Shown here piece by piece: positions 22,900 through 33,336 of a stretch of DNA of 64,000 bases (positions are counted from its first letter, which is position 1; each line of letters begins with the position of its first letter). The notes under the pieces are model-generated. The model was not told where the DNA came from and made no database searches. It saw only the letters and a list, made by a program, of their open reading frames with translations. Origin of the DNA: Lithocarpus polystachyus (lineage: Eukaryota > Streptophyta > Magnoliopsida > Fagales > Fagaceae); NCBI GenBank assembly GCA_033629205.1, contig CM066164.1:24733954-24797953 (forward strand), written 5' to 3'. Made by a program: the position numbers and the translations under genes.

Positions 22900-24753
22900 A
22901 TGAAAGAAATCTTCATCACCTTGCTACCAACTTCAATGGCCTCTAGCAAGAACATTCAAGCTTCAACAATAGCTACTTCAACTAAACTTGGTACGGCTAC
23001 CACCAACAACTACATTGGTGTAATCAATTGTAGCCAACCCAAAGCAAACAATCAAGTTCAATCTCAATCAACCAAGGAATCCAAGGTTCAGGCAATCATC
23101 TCCTTAGACCCTCTTACAAGAAACAAGGTCATCAACAAGGACATCTCCACCTTGGAACACCTCAAGTATGGGGGCAAATCCCCTTCTTTCTTCAGGAGAA
23201 GTTGGTCACATGATTTCTCTCCCATTAAAGGGAACCTAAAAGATGAGATTTCACGTACTCACTTCAAATCATTTCCTTCTCCATCATCTTGGGAAGTTGT
23301 ATCAGTCATGATGACTAACACCTCTACCATGGAAGAAAAGATGGCCGAAATGGAGCAAAGTGTCGTCCTTCTCACAAAAGCACTTGAAGATAAGGACCTC
23401 CAAATTGCAACTTTAATGAACAAGCTCGAAGTACAAGATCTTGGTGAATCAAGCCATGGTCATAAATTCACATCTGCAAAGGATGACGAAGGGAGAGAAA
23501 TTGAAAACACTCCCCAACAAGAACAATCTACTTCGGTTGCTTCGTTGTCAGTCCAACAATTACAAGCCATGATAACAAATAGCATCCGAGCACAATATGG
23601 AGGTTCTTCTACAAGTTCTCTCACATATTCAAAACCTTACACAAAGCGCATTAACAGTATGAGAATGCCAAATGGGTATCAACCCCCCAAGTTCTTGCAG
23701 TTTGATGGCAATGGAAATCCTAAACAACACATTGCCCACTTTGTGGAAACTTGTGAGAATGCAGGGACTCAAGGAGCTCTCCTTGTAAAGCAGTTTGTCC
23801 GTTCACTCAAGGGGAATGCCTTTGATTGGTACACAGACTTAATACCCGAGTCAATTGACAGTTGGGAGCAACTTGAAAGAGAATTCCTTGACCGATTCTA
23901 TAGCACGCGTCGCACTGTGAGCATGATGGAGCTAACCAATACCAAGCAATGGAAGGATGAGCCCGTCATTGATTACATCAATCGGTGGCGTTCTTTGAGT
24001 CTAGATTGCAAGGATAGACTTTCTGAAATATCTGCTGTAGAAATGTGCATCCAAGGCATGCATGGGGGACTTCTTTACATCCTTCAAGGGATAAAGCCTC
24101 AAACATTTGAAGAGTTAGCAACTCGTGCGCACGACATGGAGTTGAGCATTGCTAGTCATAGAAGTACAAACCCTCCTATACTTAAGGAAAGCAAAAAGGA
24201 AGTAAGGAAAAATGAAAGGAATGCAAAATTCAGCCTCAAAGACTCAATGGTTGTTAACACTGCCGAAGTCAAGGTTCCAAGAAGAGGAGCAAATGTAAAT
24301 GAAAAACAGCTTGAAGGATGGCAAAAGAACGAGGTGCGTCGTCTAACTTTTAAGGAACGTGAGCAAAAAGTATATCCGTTCCCCGATGAAGATGTGCCAA
24401 ACATCTTAGAACAATTATTGCAATTGAAGCTGATTGAATTGCCAAAATGTAAGCGACCAGAAGAATTGGGGAAAGTTGATGACCCTAACTATTGCAAATA
24501 TCATCGCATCATTGGCCACCCAATTCAAAAATGCTTTGTCTTCAAAGAACAAATCATGAAGCTCGCCAAAGAAAACAAGATTGATCTAGGCTTTGATGAA
24601 GTTGTTGGGTCAAACCACGTGATCGTTGCTTGTGATGTACTTCCAACTCTCGGGCAAGGGGCAAACATCAACGAAGTTTACAAATTGATTGACAATGATG
24701 ACATAAGGATCGACCCCATCAATGGGAAGTTCCTTAAACACTTCTACACTTGA
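22900..24753 (+). CDS. gag: Intact Gag protein of the gag-only element, 617 residues
   Basis: It forms the particle that would package this element's RNA. The first ATG after the primer site is at 22900; the frame is also open upstream to 22864 but only from a GTG. A Thr/Ser/Asn-rich N-terminus is followed by a short coiled coil (about residues 140-190, MEEKMAEMEQSVVLLTKALE). The Retrotrans_gag domain is at about 275-420, with PPKFLQFDGNGNPKQHIAHF, GNAFDWYTDL, REFLDRFYS and DYINRWRSL. A basic linker (KESKKEVRKNERN) precedes a C-terminal Cys/His knuckle, CKYHRIIGHPIQKCFVFKEQ. No stop or frameshift is present. It is the only long undamaged frame in the window, and an intact gag within a copy lacking pol suggests that Gag supplied in cis matters for movement. 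Confidence 0.9.
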   Translation: MKEIFITLLPTSMASSKNIQASTIATSTKLGTATTNNYIGVINCSQPKANNQVQSQSTKESKVQAIISLDPLTRNKVINKDISTLEHLKYGGKSPSFFRRSWSHDFSPIKGNLKDEISRTHFKSFPSPSSWEVVSVMMTNTSTMEEKMAEMEQSVVLLTKALEDKDLQIATLMNKLEVQDLGESSHGHKFTSAKDDEGREIENTPQQEQSTSVASLSVQQLQAMITNSIRAQYGGSSTSSLTYSKPYTKRINSMRMPNGYQPPKFLQFDGNGNPKQHIAHFVETCENAGTQGALLVKQFVRSLKGNAFDWYTDLIPESIDSWEQLEREFLDRFYSTRRTVSMMELTNTKQWKDEPVIDYINRWRSLSLDCKDRLSEISAVEMCIQGMHGGLLYILQGIKPQTFEELATRAHDMELSIASHRSTNPPILKESKKEVRKNERNAKFSLKDSMVVNTAEVKVPRRGANVNEKQLEGWQKNEVRRLTFKEREQKVYPFPDEDVPNILEQLLQLKLIELPKCKRPEELGKVDDPNYCKYHRIIGHPIQKCFVFKEQIMKLAKENKIDLGFDEVVGSNHVIVACDVLPTLGQGANINEVYKLIDNDDIRIDPINGKFLKHFYT

Positions 24754-24887
24754 AAAAACTGAGGATTGCTCCTCGGTAAGAGCTTAAACTACCCACTGTA
24801 ACGCTGCAAAGGTACATGATGTCTTCTCATTGCCTTTGAAAGCGTACCAATAAGGAGAAATTAATCCCACTCTATGTCACCAATTGC

Positions 24888-25024
24888 TAGTGTGGCGTAG
24901 TGGTTGGATGCCCATGTCGCCCTTGAGAGGTCTCGGGTTCGATTAGTGGTGATACCCACTATTACACACTGAGCCCACCTTTTTGCAAAAAAAAACAAAA
25001 CAAAACAAAACAAAGAAAAAAAAA
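24888..25024 (+). mobile_element. tRNA-derived SINE-like insertion
   Basis: TGGCGTAGTGGTTGGATGCC fits a Pol III A box and GGGTTCGATT a B box, spaced about as in tRNA genes. The segment ends with a TTTTGC then an A-rich tail (AAAAAAAAACAAAACAAAAC). I could not find a clear target duplication. Confidence 0.5.
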
Positions 25025-25639
25025 TCATCAAAAAAATCGTTCCAAAAAAAAAATCTGTTGAACTACGTGATGACTTGATCCCTCTCCGGGGTACGTAGGC
25101 AACTTAGTACTTTTCACTAAGTTCGGTCACATCTAAAGAAGAAGAATTGCCAGTCTAGCTTGAGGAGCTTTCCAAAGGTCATCAATATGCTTTTGAGATC
25201 CCTTTGATTGGCGAGCGTTGCTTAAAATCAGTGAATTGCTCACTACATGATGCTTGATGATCATTGTGGTAGAAAATGACAGCTACGAAGAATTGGGAAT
25301 GAAGTCTTCACGGCATTGCCCCTCTTCTGTGGACATCCTCCCACATTTCTGAAGTATACTTTGCATCACTTATCTCTTGGGGGCATCTTCTTGTACATTG
25401 CAAGTCTAAGCTACATCGCCTCTCTTCTAAGTTGTGCCACTTCACAACTCTGAAATTTGAACCACATCATCTCCCTTCTGAGTGATGCTGTTTCACATCA
25501 TCTGGACAATGTCACCTTCCTCTAACATTTGAAGTTGGTGTTGCATCATCTCTCCTCTAAGGACATATTCGTGCAATATCAAAATTTTGACGGCATCTCT
25601 TTGCATCCTCAAAGTCTTGATGGAAGCTTCTTGAAACTT

Positions 25640-26000
25640 TAAAGGTCAATGATGGTGCGACTTCATAGCAAATGCAAATGTTGACGTAGCTTCATGGCAA
25701 AGATGAAGTGTTGACGTAGCTTCTTGGCAAAAATGAATGTTGACATGGCTTCAGTGCAAATGATGGTGTGACTTCATAGCAGATGAAGTGTTGACGCGAT
25801 GTCATGTCAAAAACGAATATTAGCATGGCTTCAGTGCAAATAAAGTGTTGACGTGGCTCCATGACAAAGATAAGTGGTGACGTGACTTCGATGCAGAGGA
25901 AAATATGGATGCAGCTTTGATGCAAATGCAAACTTTGCGCAGCTTCATGATAAGAACAATTGGCGTGGTTGCACTGCAAGAATAAGTGCCAGTAAGGACT
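25640..26000 (+). repeat. Degenerate minisatellite, units of about 40-50 bp
   Basis: Variants of TTGACGTAGCTTCATGGCAA followed by AGATGAAGTG recur about eight times (25682, 25713, 25739, 25790, 25846, 25878 and others). Units vary in length and spacing. Non-coding. Confidence 0.65.
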
Positions 26001-26337
26001 AGTGCTAGTATTGCTTCGTTGCCGATACCAGGGCCAATACTACTTCAAAGACAAGTACTGGCAATAGCATTATTGCGCAGTTGAATATCCTTATAGAAAT
26101 GTCGTTGCAAAGACGAATACTACTAAAAGATTGTTGTTGCAGAAAAATAATGTAATAACATGAAGGTATACGTCACTGCAAAAACGTTGCTGTCAACAAA
26201 GCTACCAAATGAAGGCAAACGCTTCCTTGAGAATGTCAGTGTAAAGTTTGATGTCAAAACCCAAAGATCAAGAAAACTGTGCTGCAAAACAAAAACAAGC
26301 AACAAAAAAATTGTCAAAGAAAAAGTTCTCATAGCAT

Positions 26338-26379
<42 letters not shown>

Positions 26380-26879
26380 AGCAGGAGAAGAAAACTGAAG
26401 GTTGAGCATGTGCCTGATGAAGAGAGGCAATAGCATGCCTTTATATAGAGAATTTCTGCAAAACTAGTAGACAAGAGAAATGAAGAAAGTCAGCAAACCA
26501 TTAAATGGTTCCACCAACAGGCCAGTGGAAAAAAACCTATATTCACATATAAGAAATGTGAAAACAATTGGAGCTCAAAGTGAGATTTTGCACATTCACA
26601 GCACTCAAAGTCAAGGAAGTCTGCACCGTATTTTGAAATGAAAGATGACATACAGGAAACGGTAGCTCATCACCTACCTTCTGACCCTCAAGTCCAAGCA
26701 CAGGCACTGCGTTGTCAAAGCCGCCCACAAAAAGAAAAGAAAATTCATCACAGACAAATTGTCACCCACGGTCTTCTCTTCCCATTTGTGACAATCCAAA
26801 GATCATTTCACAAAACTGACCCAACAGAGATCTTAAACGGACAAAGATCTACAAAACCCAGGAAGATCATCAGCAATGA

Positions 26880-27195
26880 AGCTACCACGCGCCACCACGC
26901 GCCGCTAAAATCGCGCGATGACGAAATGGCTTTGTCCCCCAAAACGGTGCAAATATGTCCACAATTCATAAAACTGGCCTTACAGGGGTCTTCTACGACC
27001 TTAGATCGGCAAAACCATGAAATTTCGGGACCAAAAGAGCTGACACGCGCCTCCACGCGCCGCTAGAAGTTCCAGTATCACCAGCGTCAATCACACGCGC
27101 ATCCACGCGCCACTCTCAGCTTTTTCACGCGCGGACATGCGCCGGCTGGAAGTCACGCGCTTCACGCGCCTCAATGGCTGACACGCGCTTAAGTC
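26880..27195. repeat. GC-rich tract with clustered CACGCGC motifs
   Basis: Within otherwise AT-rich DNA, ACGCGC occurs about ten times in roughly 300 bases, often as ACGCGCNNCCACGCGCCGC. It is followed by GACCCGGTTGACC repeats (27230-27290) and a run of A. The high CpG content sets it apart from its surroundings. Confidence 0.65.
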
Positions 27196-27293
27196 GGATG
27201 ACGTCATGGATGACGTCATCCTCCAAGGCTTGACCCGGTTGACCAAACCGACCCGGTTTGACCCGCTCATCCTGACCCGGTCCGAACCGCCTG

Positions 27294-27335
<42 letters not shown>

Positions 27336-28099
27336 TTGACCAAGTGGAACTTTGACTTCGACCAAAAAGTCAAAATTTTCAAGACGGACCTGTCCCACTC
27401 AGTTTTTCGAGTACATTCCGTTTTTAGGATCCGTTTCTTCATTTGAAACTCGAAAATCGTGTAAACAGCTGAAGTTCCAAAAAGTTGACTTTTGCACAAA
27501 TCTTGACCACAAGTCAAAAATTTCAAGAAGGACCTGTCTTGCTTAATTTTTCGCGTAGATTCTGATTTTGGGGTCTATTTCTTCATTTGAGAATCCAAAA
27601 TTGCTCAAATGGTGTGATTCTGCAACTGTTGGCTTTAATGTGAACTATGACCGAGAATCATGATGACCGAGCAAGGCTTGTCCTATTCAGATTTCCGCAA
27701 AGATTCTGATTTTGAAATTCGCTTATTTGCTTTGGACTTAGTAACCACTAATCTGACCCACTTCTCCGAAGTACTAGCAATGTACAAAACTTAAGCTCCC
27801 AAAATCAAAATTGGAGAGTCATCCATTTGGTCAGGATTCCCTCAAGATTATCCTCCATACTTCGTCAAGGCTTCTCTTTCAAAAACATAGACGAACTGTC
27901 ACAAGTATGTCTTAAACTGGGAATTACTTCAGTCTCCAACCTACCATTCCCGTTCGGTGCTTACCAGTCTCCAACCTACCATTCCCATTCGGTGCCTACC
28001 ATTCTCATCCGCCGTTCTCACCGAAAATTCCTCATCCACCAAAAATTTTTCATCCGCCATTCTCAACTACCTATCTACCATTCTTCATCTCTTCGCTAT

Positions 28100-28107
28100 A
28101 AATAGAG
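28100..28107 (+). promoter_or_regulatory. Internal TATA-like motif in the gag-only element
   Basis: TATAAATA in TTCGCTATAAATAGAGGGTT has the form of a plant core promoter, but lies inside the non-coding region, 1.1 kb upstream of the 3' LTR. Whether it acts is unknown. Confidence 0.35.
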
Positions 28108-29182
28108 GGTTCAGATTAATTGAAACTCATCAAGACAAAAAAAAAAAAAACACTGAATCATGAAATGAGGATTCGATTCTTTCAAAATTCCAAACCCTCA
28201 TTCTCACAGTCATTTCTCGTTATAGCCTCATCATTCTCAACACCGAGCAACCAACATTGCTTCATAATCAGTTTGAAATTAACCCTCTCATGGCTCAGTA
28301 GAAATCCTCTTCACAACATCATTGTAGTTTTGAGATCCAAACAAATTTTGTTTCTCCCCTTAACGACCACATTTGTTCATAAAATTACTCATAACAAGGT
28401 TTGCATCGACCTTCCATGCTTCCTCGGATTCGGTTGACCAGGACATCTAAGTCCAGCAGAGACACTTGTTCCTAAACTCATGGCTCTCGTAGTCTCTCTC
28501 CAATTGCCTGGTCTTCCAGCAGAAGCAGTGGTTCGGAACAAACAGCAACTTGGCTGGTTTCTAAGACCAAAATCACAAGTTAGCTCCATCTTTCATTTTT
28601 CTGTGCTTTTCCAACAAGCGACAACAGATGAAGATGGTAAAAAGTGTTGGGGTATCCTACAGATTGTCTTTTATCCAACACTTACGATGACCAGCAAGGT
28701 GCCAGCTCATCAGAGATCAACCTTTGGGGCCGGTAAATGGTCGCCAAAGCCTTGTTCCATGTCCCCACCAGTGTGGGACCCAAAGATCATCGTTGCTGGT
28801 ACCGCAGAACCCACTTTTCTGAAATTACTCCAACTTAAATTCTGCTTGAAGTATTTCAGAAAGTACTTTTCTGAAATTACTTCAACTTAACGTCCGTTGG
28901 CATCGTCCTATCACACAGGCGCATTCGATGACTTGCCGCCGGACCTCACCCAGCATGCAGTCGGTCCCATATCCCAAGGTGTACTCCCTAGAAGCATCTG
29001 CACTAGAGAGTCCTCAACATACAGGACCAGCTCCATGGAGTTGTGTGTTTCACCCATTCACTTAGCTTCATCCCCGTCTTCTTCACCACCTTCAGGTACT
29101 TCACTTAAAAAGTCAAATGTAAAAATTTGTTTTCGAAACTCATTCCCGCACCACACTCCGAAGCTGTGTGCATGAACGAGTC

Positions 29183-29195
29183 TCGAAGGGGCATT
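29183..29195 (+). other. Polypurine tract of the gag-only element
   Basis: TCGAAGGGGCATT immediately precedes the 3' LTR start TGTAGAG. Confidence 0.65.
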
Positions 29196-30375
29196 TGTAG
29201 AGAGGGAAAATTCCCAACCTATCACAAGCTGACACGTCATGCTATCAAGTCCACAAAATACAGTTAATTATAAAGTATCACGCATGGCAACTAGGTTTTG
29301 TTATCAATACTCAGAAACCAATAGAAATTTGCCAAGTGTCATTGAAATAAACCAATCACACATCAGCACGTGTAAGCGATGACACAAGCAATCCAGCACG
29401 TGTAAGCGATGACACAAGCAATCCAGCACGTGTAAGCGATGACACAAGCAGTCCAGCACGTGTAAGCGATGACACAAGCAGACTAATCAGGCTGTGACAT
29501 GTGTCACCAATCAGACTCCGCCACGTGTCGCTCACCTACCTCTAAACTCCTATAAATAGAAGCCTTCCCAAGAATATTCAGAGAGGAGGGGATCAGAGGC
29601 CGAGACATCTGAGAAGGAAGAAGCCATCTAGAGCACAAGCAGCATCAAAGAAGATTCAGAAGTATTGAAGCTCTGCTGGAATCAAGCCCTGAAGCCTCCA
29701 GGAACTTCAAGAACTTCAAACTCAAATGCAAGGAACATTCAAAGCAGAATCATCTAAACTACCTGCCTAGATCTTCAAAGGTCACTGGAATCAAGCTCAA
29801 AAGCCTCCAGAAACCTCAACAAACCACAAATCAGCGAAGCTCTACGGATTCAAGCCTCTAAAGCCCCGAAGAACTTCCACCACAAACCTTCAAATACGAA
29901 GAACATTCGAAGAGGAATCATCCAAATCATATTCCTAGATCTTCAAATTCACTGGAATCAAGCTCAAAAGCCTCCAGAAACCTCACAAACCATAAATCAG
30001 TGAAGCTCTACGGATTCAAGCCTCTAAAGCACCGAAGAACTTCCACCACAAACCTTTGAAGACGAAGAACGCACCAAGAACACGAAGAACGTGAAGAACA
30101 AAGGATTTCTAACAAGCTCATAGCCAGAGATTCCTTGTAATTCTGTTTCAAAGATCTTCGATCCATGCTTCAGTCAAATCAAAGTATATTTGGTGTTCGA
30201 ATCAAAATCACATTACCACAATTCCAATCAACAAATCTTTCAAGGAGATCGAATCAGAGGATCACTCTTTTGTAATCACAGAGAATTGTACCACACATTC
30301 ATCAATACAAATTCGCATTTGTGAAACTATTTTACTTGTTTGATTTATTTCGAACTAGAAATTTAGTCGTCCACA
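29196..30375 (+). repeat. 3' LTR of the gag-only element
   Basis: 1180 bp, the same length as the 5' LTR. Visible differences are CCCAACC for CCCGACC, CAATCCAG for CAATTCAG in the second promoter unit, and GGCCGAG for GGCCAAG. It is followed directly by GATGG. Confidence 0.92.
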
Positions 30376-30776
30376 GATGGTTGAAACTAATGATATCACA
30401 ACCATGATTCAATCATCAGTGACATCAACGAATTGAACTTGCTGGTAAAAGTTCAACAGGGTTCAATGTAGTCATCATCCTTCCACAGAACTTTTATCTG
30501 ATTTCTAGCAGCCACGGCGCGCCCCACATTCACCTCTTCGACAGAAAACAAGGATATCATTTTCTTTGCAGTTTTCTTGGTTTCTTGTATTCTCTCCATT
30601 TGTCTTTGAATTGACTTACACCTTCAAGGAAATAGGGGAAAGAATCATAAAATTTATAGACTGCCAGATGTGCATGTCACAGAGAAATTCAAAAGAAAAT
30701 TTTCTTAAAACGCACGCACCGACGCACACATTGTTGGGTTATAGAGTAATTATAATTCTTTGACATGACAAATGCA
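30376..30776. other. Intergenic stretch, no gene recognised
   Basis: This continues the sequence interrupted at 21667. No gene or repeat seen; frames are short. Confidence 0.3.
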
Positions 30777-30781
30777 TCTTC

Positions 30782-31185
30782 TATTGGGCTTTGTGAAGCC
30801 TAGTTGTGTTTGATCCAATTGACGACCCGACCCGAATAATGTTATATGGTTTTTAATGGGAGATTTTCTGAGGCTTAGTTCATAAAGTGGAGGCTTGAAA
30901 ATTTTTGGCCCGTGTTGTAGCCCATTGTGAATCCTGTGCGCAGGATGTAAAAAACGCAATTTTGGTGATTAGGGTTTGTTGTTGTAGTTTTTGAGAGTAA
31001 GAAAAATTGTACTGCCGCACTTTGTATTTTTCCTTGATAATAGTGAAATCCCTGCAACTCAGTGGACGTAGGCAAATTGCCGAACTACGTAAATATTTTT
31101 TTCTGCGTGTGATTATTTTCTTTGGCGTGTGTTTTCTCTATTTTTTGTTTCTCACAGGTTGATAATTTCGGGTTAATTCCCTACA
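30782..31185 (+). mobile_element. Solo LTR, 404 bp, TSD TCTTC
   Basis: It is homologous in reverse complement to 63228-63681. Matching blocks include GGGAGATTTTCTGAGGCTTA, AGTGAAATCCCTGCAACTC and GGCAAATTGCCGAACTACGT. It ends TTCCCTACA. The first base pair is TA where the other copy has TG. TCTTC flanks both sides (30777-30781, 31186-31190). About 50 bases present in the other copy are missing near 30885. Confidence 0.88.
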
Positions 31186-31332
31186 TCTTCTTGTAAGGCA
31201 ACTTTTACAATCAACTTCATATTACAAATGCTACCTTCAATAAACTAGAATAACCCACAACGTTGTAAGCATAAATGGAAAACTTTTTTCTACAAAATCA
31301 AGTAGGAAAACCATAATCATATAATTTCAACA

Positions 31333-31700
31333 TGTTGAAATATTCACGTGTGAGTAGTAAGGTTAGTTAAATAGTGAAGTCTCGCGTTGAATTTCAATGA
31401 AAAGAGTAAGTGGTTAACATAGGACATAATTGAGTACAAACTCATAGGTTTAAACTTTTGGGTTAAGTAGTTTCCTATATGATATATTAATTCTCAATTT
31501 GAGTCTTTCTAAGCCTAAGGTATTCACTCCCCAACAAGTGGTATATTAATTAGAAAATGACTTCCCTTCAAAGGGAAGACTAATTGAAGTACTACAAGTG
31601 ACTTGGTAGAAGGCCCCCATGGAAAGGGGGAGATTTGTTGGAATATTCACATAGTCAAAATGTTGGAAAAGAACTCAAATTTGTACTACTAACATCCCTA
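31333..31700 (+). mobile_element. Relict copia-like or TRIM-like sequence
   Basis: A 204-bp segment TGTTGAAATATTCACG...CCCAACA (31333-31536) is followed by TGGTAT, the start of an initiator-Met primer site. About 80 bases later come a polypurine tract (GGAAAGGGGGAGATT, 31621-31635) and TGTTGGAATATTCAC, a second LTR start. The second LTR matches the first only for its first 15 bases, so its right end is not defined. Confidence 0.4.
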
Positions 31701-32520
31701 TACTTAGATTCAGTATGTCTTGGCTAAATAACTATTCATATGAAGAAAAAAAAAACTATTTTAACCAATCTTAGGACAAGTATCTAACACTATCTTATAA
31801 AATTTCTTAAAATTCAAAATTTTGAAAAATAACATATTCTCAGAGTTCATTTCTCATTTGAATTAAGAAACTACAAACAATTAAATTGGATACAACCAAA
31901 TCACAAAGAAAAAAATCCAATGAAAAAAAAAAAAATTGATACATTGAAATTACAAATTTCAAAGCAAAAGACCTGTTCCTCTTTCCAATATATACTCCTT
32001 AAACATTCATTCCCTAAACTAAAAAGCTATTACAAATTTGGAGAGTAATGAACTTGTCTCCAAACATTTGAGTAGGACTCTTACCCTAAATTTTAGAGAC
32101 AAAAAGCATTGTTATCAGGCGCCCACCCCCTCCCCCCCCCCCCCCCAATATGCATGGAAAGTTGTTTAACACTCTAACAATTAAGGCAAGTGGGCTTGTT
32201 GAGTCTTTATGTCACAAAATATTCTATTTTTTATGTATCATTGAATTAAAATTTTTATTTTGTCACAGTTTGATCATGATTGAACCTCAGTCCGACTTAA
32301 AAAATCATGAATTTTTTTTTTTAAACAGTTATGTGTTTCAAAAATATGACAAATAATATAATTTATCTTTTTCCCCCTCTCAATTACACCTCGTTAAATG
32401 CATCCTAAACCCTAATGCTAAAAATAGAAAAACAATCCCATTGGTCAACATACAATTGTACAAGCTCAAAATATTTTCAAATGCAAAAAATAAATAAATA
32501 AATAAAAATAAAAAGAAGAA
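31701..32520. other. AT-rich stretch, no gene recognised
   Basis: No coding frame or known repeat seen. It holds a homopolymer of 15 C at 32132-32146, unusual in this AT-rich DNA. Confidence 0.3.
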
Positions 32521-32662
32521 GAAGAATGAGGAAGGGGAACCTGGTCATAAGGGTCATCTTCGTCGTTGAGAAGATCAAAGGGATTGATTGAGGAAGGAGT
32601 GCCGGAATTGGGAGACTCAGATTGGTTTTCATTGATTGGTTCAGGTTACCTAAAATTTTAAG
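32521..32662 (-). other. Possible exon fragment of unknown protein
   Basis: On the minus strand, TTTTAG at 32646-32651 could be a splice acceptor, followed by an open stretch reading NENQSESPNSGTPSS then INPFDLLNDEDDPYDQ, then CAG/GTTCCC. The NPFDLL-acidic pattern recalls N-termini of plant RGG-type RNA-binding proteins, but ten residues are too few to name it. It could be chance. Confidence 0.22.
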
Positions 32663-33336
32663 ATACAGCGATGAATGAGAGATGGGACAGAGAAAAGAAT
32701 ACCTAAAATTAAAACACATCAAGAAACATGCTTCTTCTTTTTCTTCTTCTACTTTGGGCTGGGTTTTTTCTCAAACACCTTTTACACAAAAAGATCTATG
32801 CACAACATTTCCTCCAATCAAAAGCCCTTCAACACCACACAGTTCATAAACAAAATTATAATAAAAAATTAAAACTAAGCAACATTTCTTCTTCTTTTCT
32901 TTTGGTTTCTTTTTTCAATCATTTATTTGTGAGTTCAAACAGCTCTAAGAAAACGATATTTACAATTTTTTTTAGATAAGAGTAAATAAATGATAATCTG
33001 AACAACAAACAAAATAAAAAGTAAATCCGAGAAGTCAAACACGAACAGAAAGTGAAAGAAAAAAAAAAGATTTCTTTAAAGTAAAAAAATTTCAAAACAA
33101 AACAAAAAGTTTAAAACTAAAATTCATAAGTGATTTATGAAAAAATAGTTGAAACTAATTACCCAGTGAAAACTACAAATGAATTAATCATCCAAAGCTC
33201 TTACTACATTCATGAACACAAGGATTCAACAAATTTTTTATCAAATCAAGAAGAAAAACTTATAACTTCATAAAGAAGCTACATCTCTTCTATTACTGTA
33301 ACTCAAACATTTAAAAAGATTAGTTAAGGCTCTTAC

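Larger units (their letters stand above)
24754..29182 (+). other. 4.4-kb non-coding internal region of the gag-only element
   Basis: This replaces pol. No RT (no Y-x-DD), RNase H or integrase motif seen in any frame; open frames reach at most about 140 codons and have biased composition. It contains a SINE-like insert (24888-25024), a block GGGGTACGTAGGCA near 25098 that resembles a sequence common in plant gypsy elements, a degenerate minisatellite (25640-26000), A-runs at 26340-26376 and 27295-27331, a CACGCGC-rich tract (26880-27195), a 35-bp direct duplication near 27930-27995, and an internal TATA motif at 28100. Confidence 0.7.
21668..30375 (+). mobile_element. Young gag-only LTR retrotransposon (TR-GAG type), TSD GATGG
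   Basis: Two 1180-bp direct LTRs (21668-22847, 29196-30375) flank 6.35 kb. The perfect 5-bp duplication GATGG occurs at 21663-21667 and 30376-30380. I count three differences between the LTRs (one near each of 21688, 21894 and 22072 in the 5' copy). A primer site and a polypurine tract are in place. The only clear gene is gag, which is intact. No protease, RT, RNase H or integrase motif was found in the remaining 4.4 kb. This matches the published concept of terminal-repeat retrotransposons with a GAG domain, which must borrow Pol from an autonomous partner. Near-identical LTRs mean a recent insertion. Confidence 0.92.

Noticed and set aside
24888..25024. tRNA gene
   Set aside because: A and B boxes are present but the sequence does not fold as a cloverleaf by eye and ends in an A-rich tail; a SINE fits better.
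26638..27066. 142-codon frame across the CACGCGC tract
   Set aside because: No domain seen; arises from the GC-rich motif cluster, and a minus-strand frame of similar length overlaps it.
28480..28890. 136-codon frame in the gag-only element's interior
   Set aside because: No recognisable domain; low-information composition; probably chance in a non-coding region.
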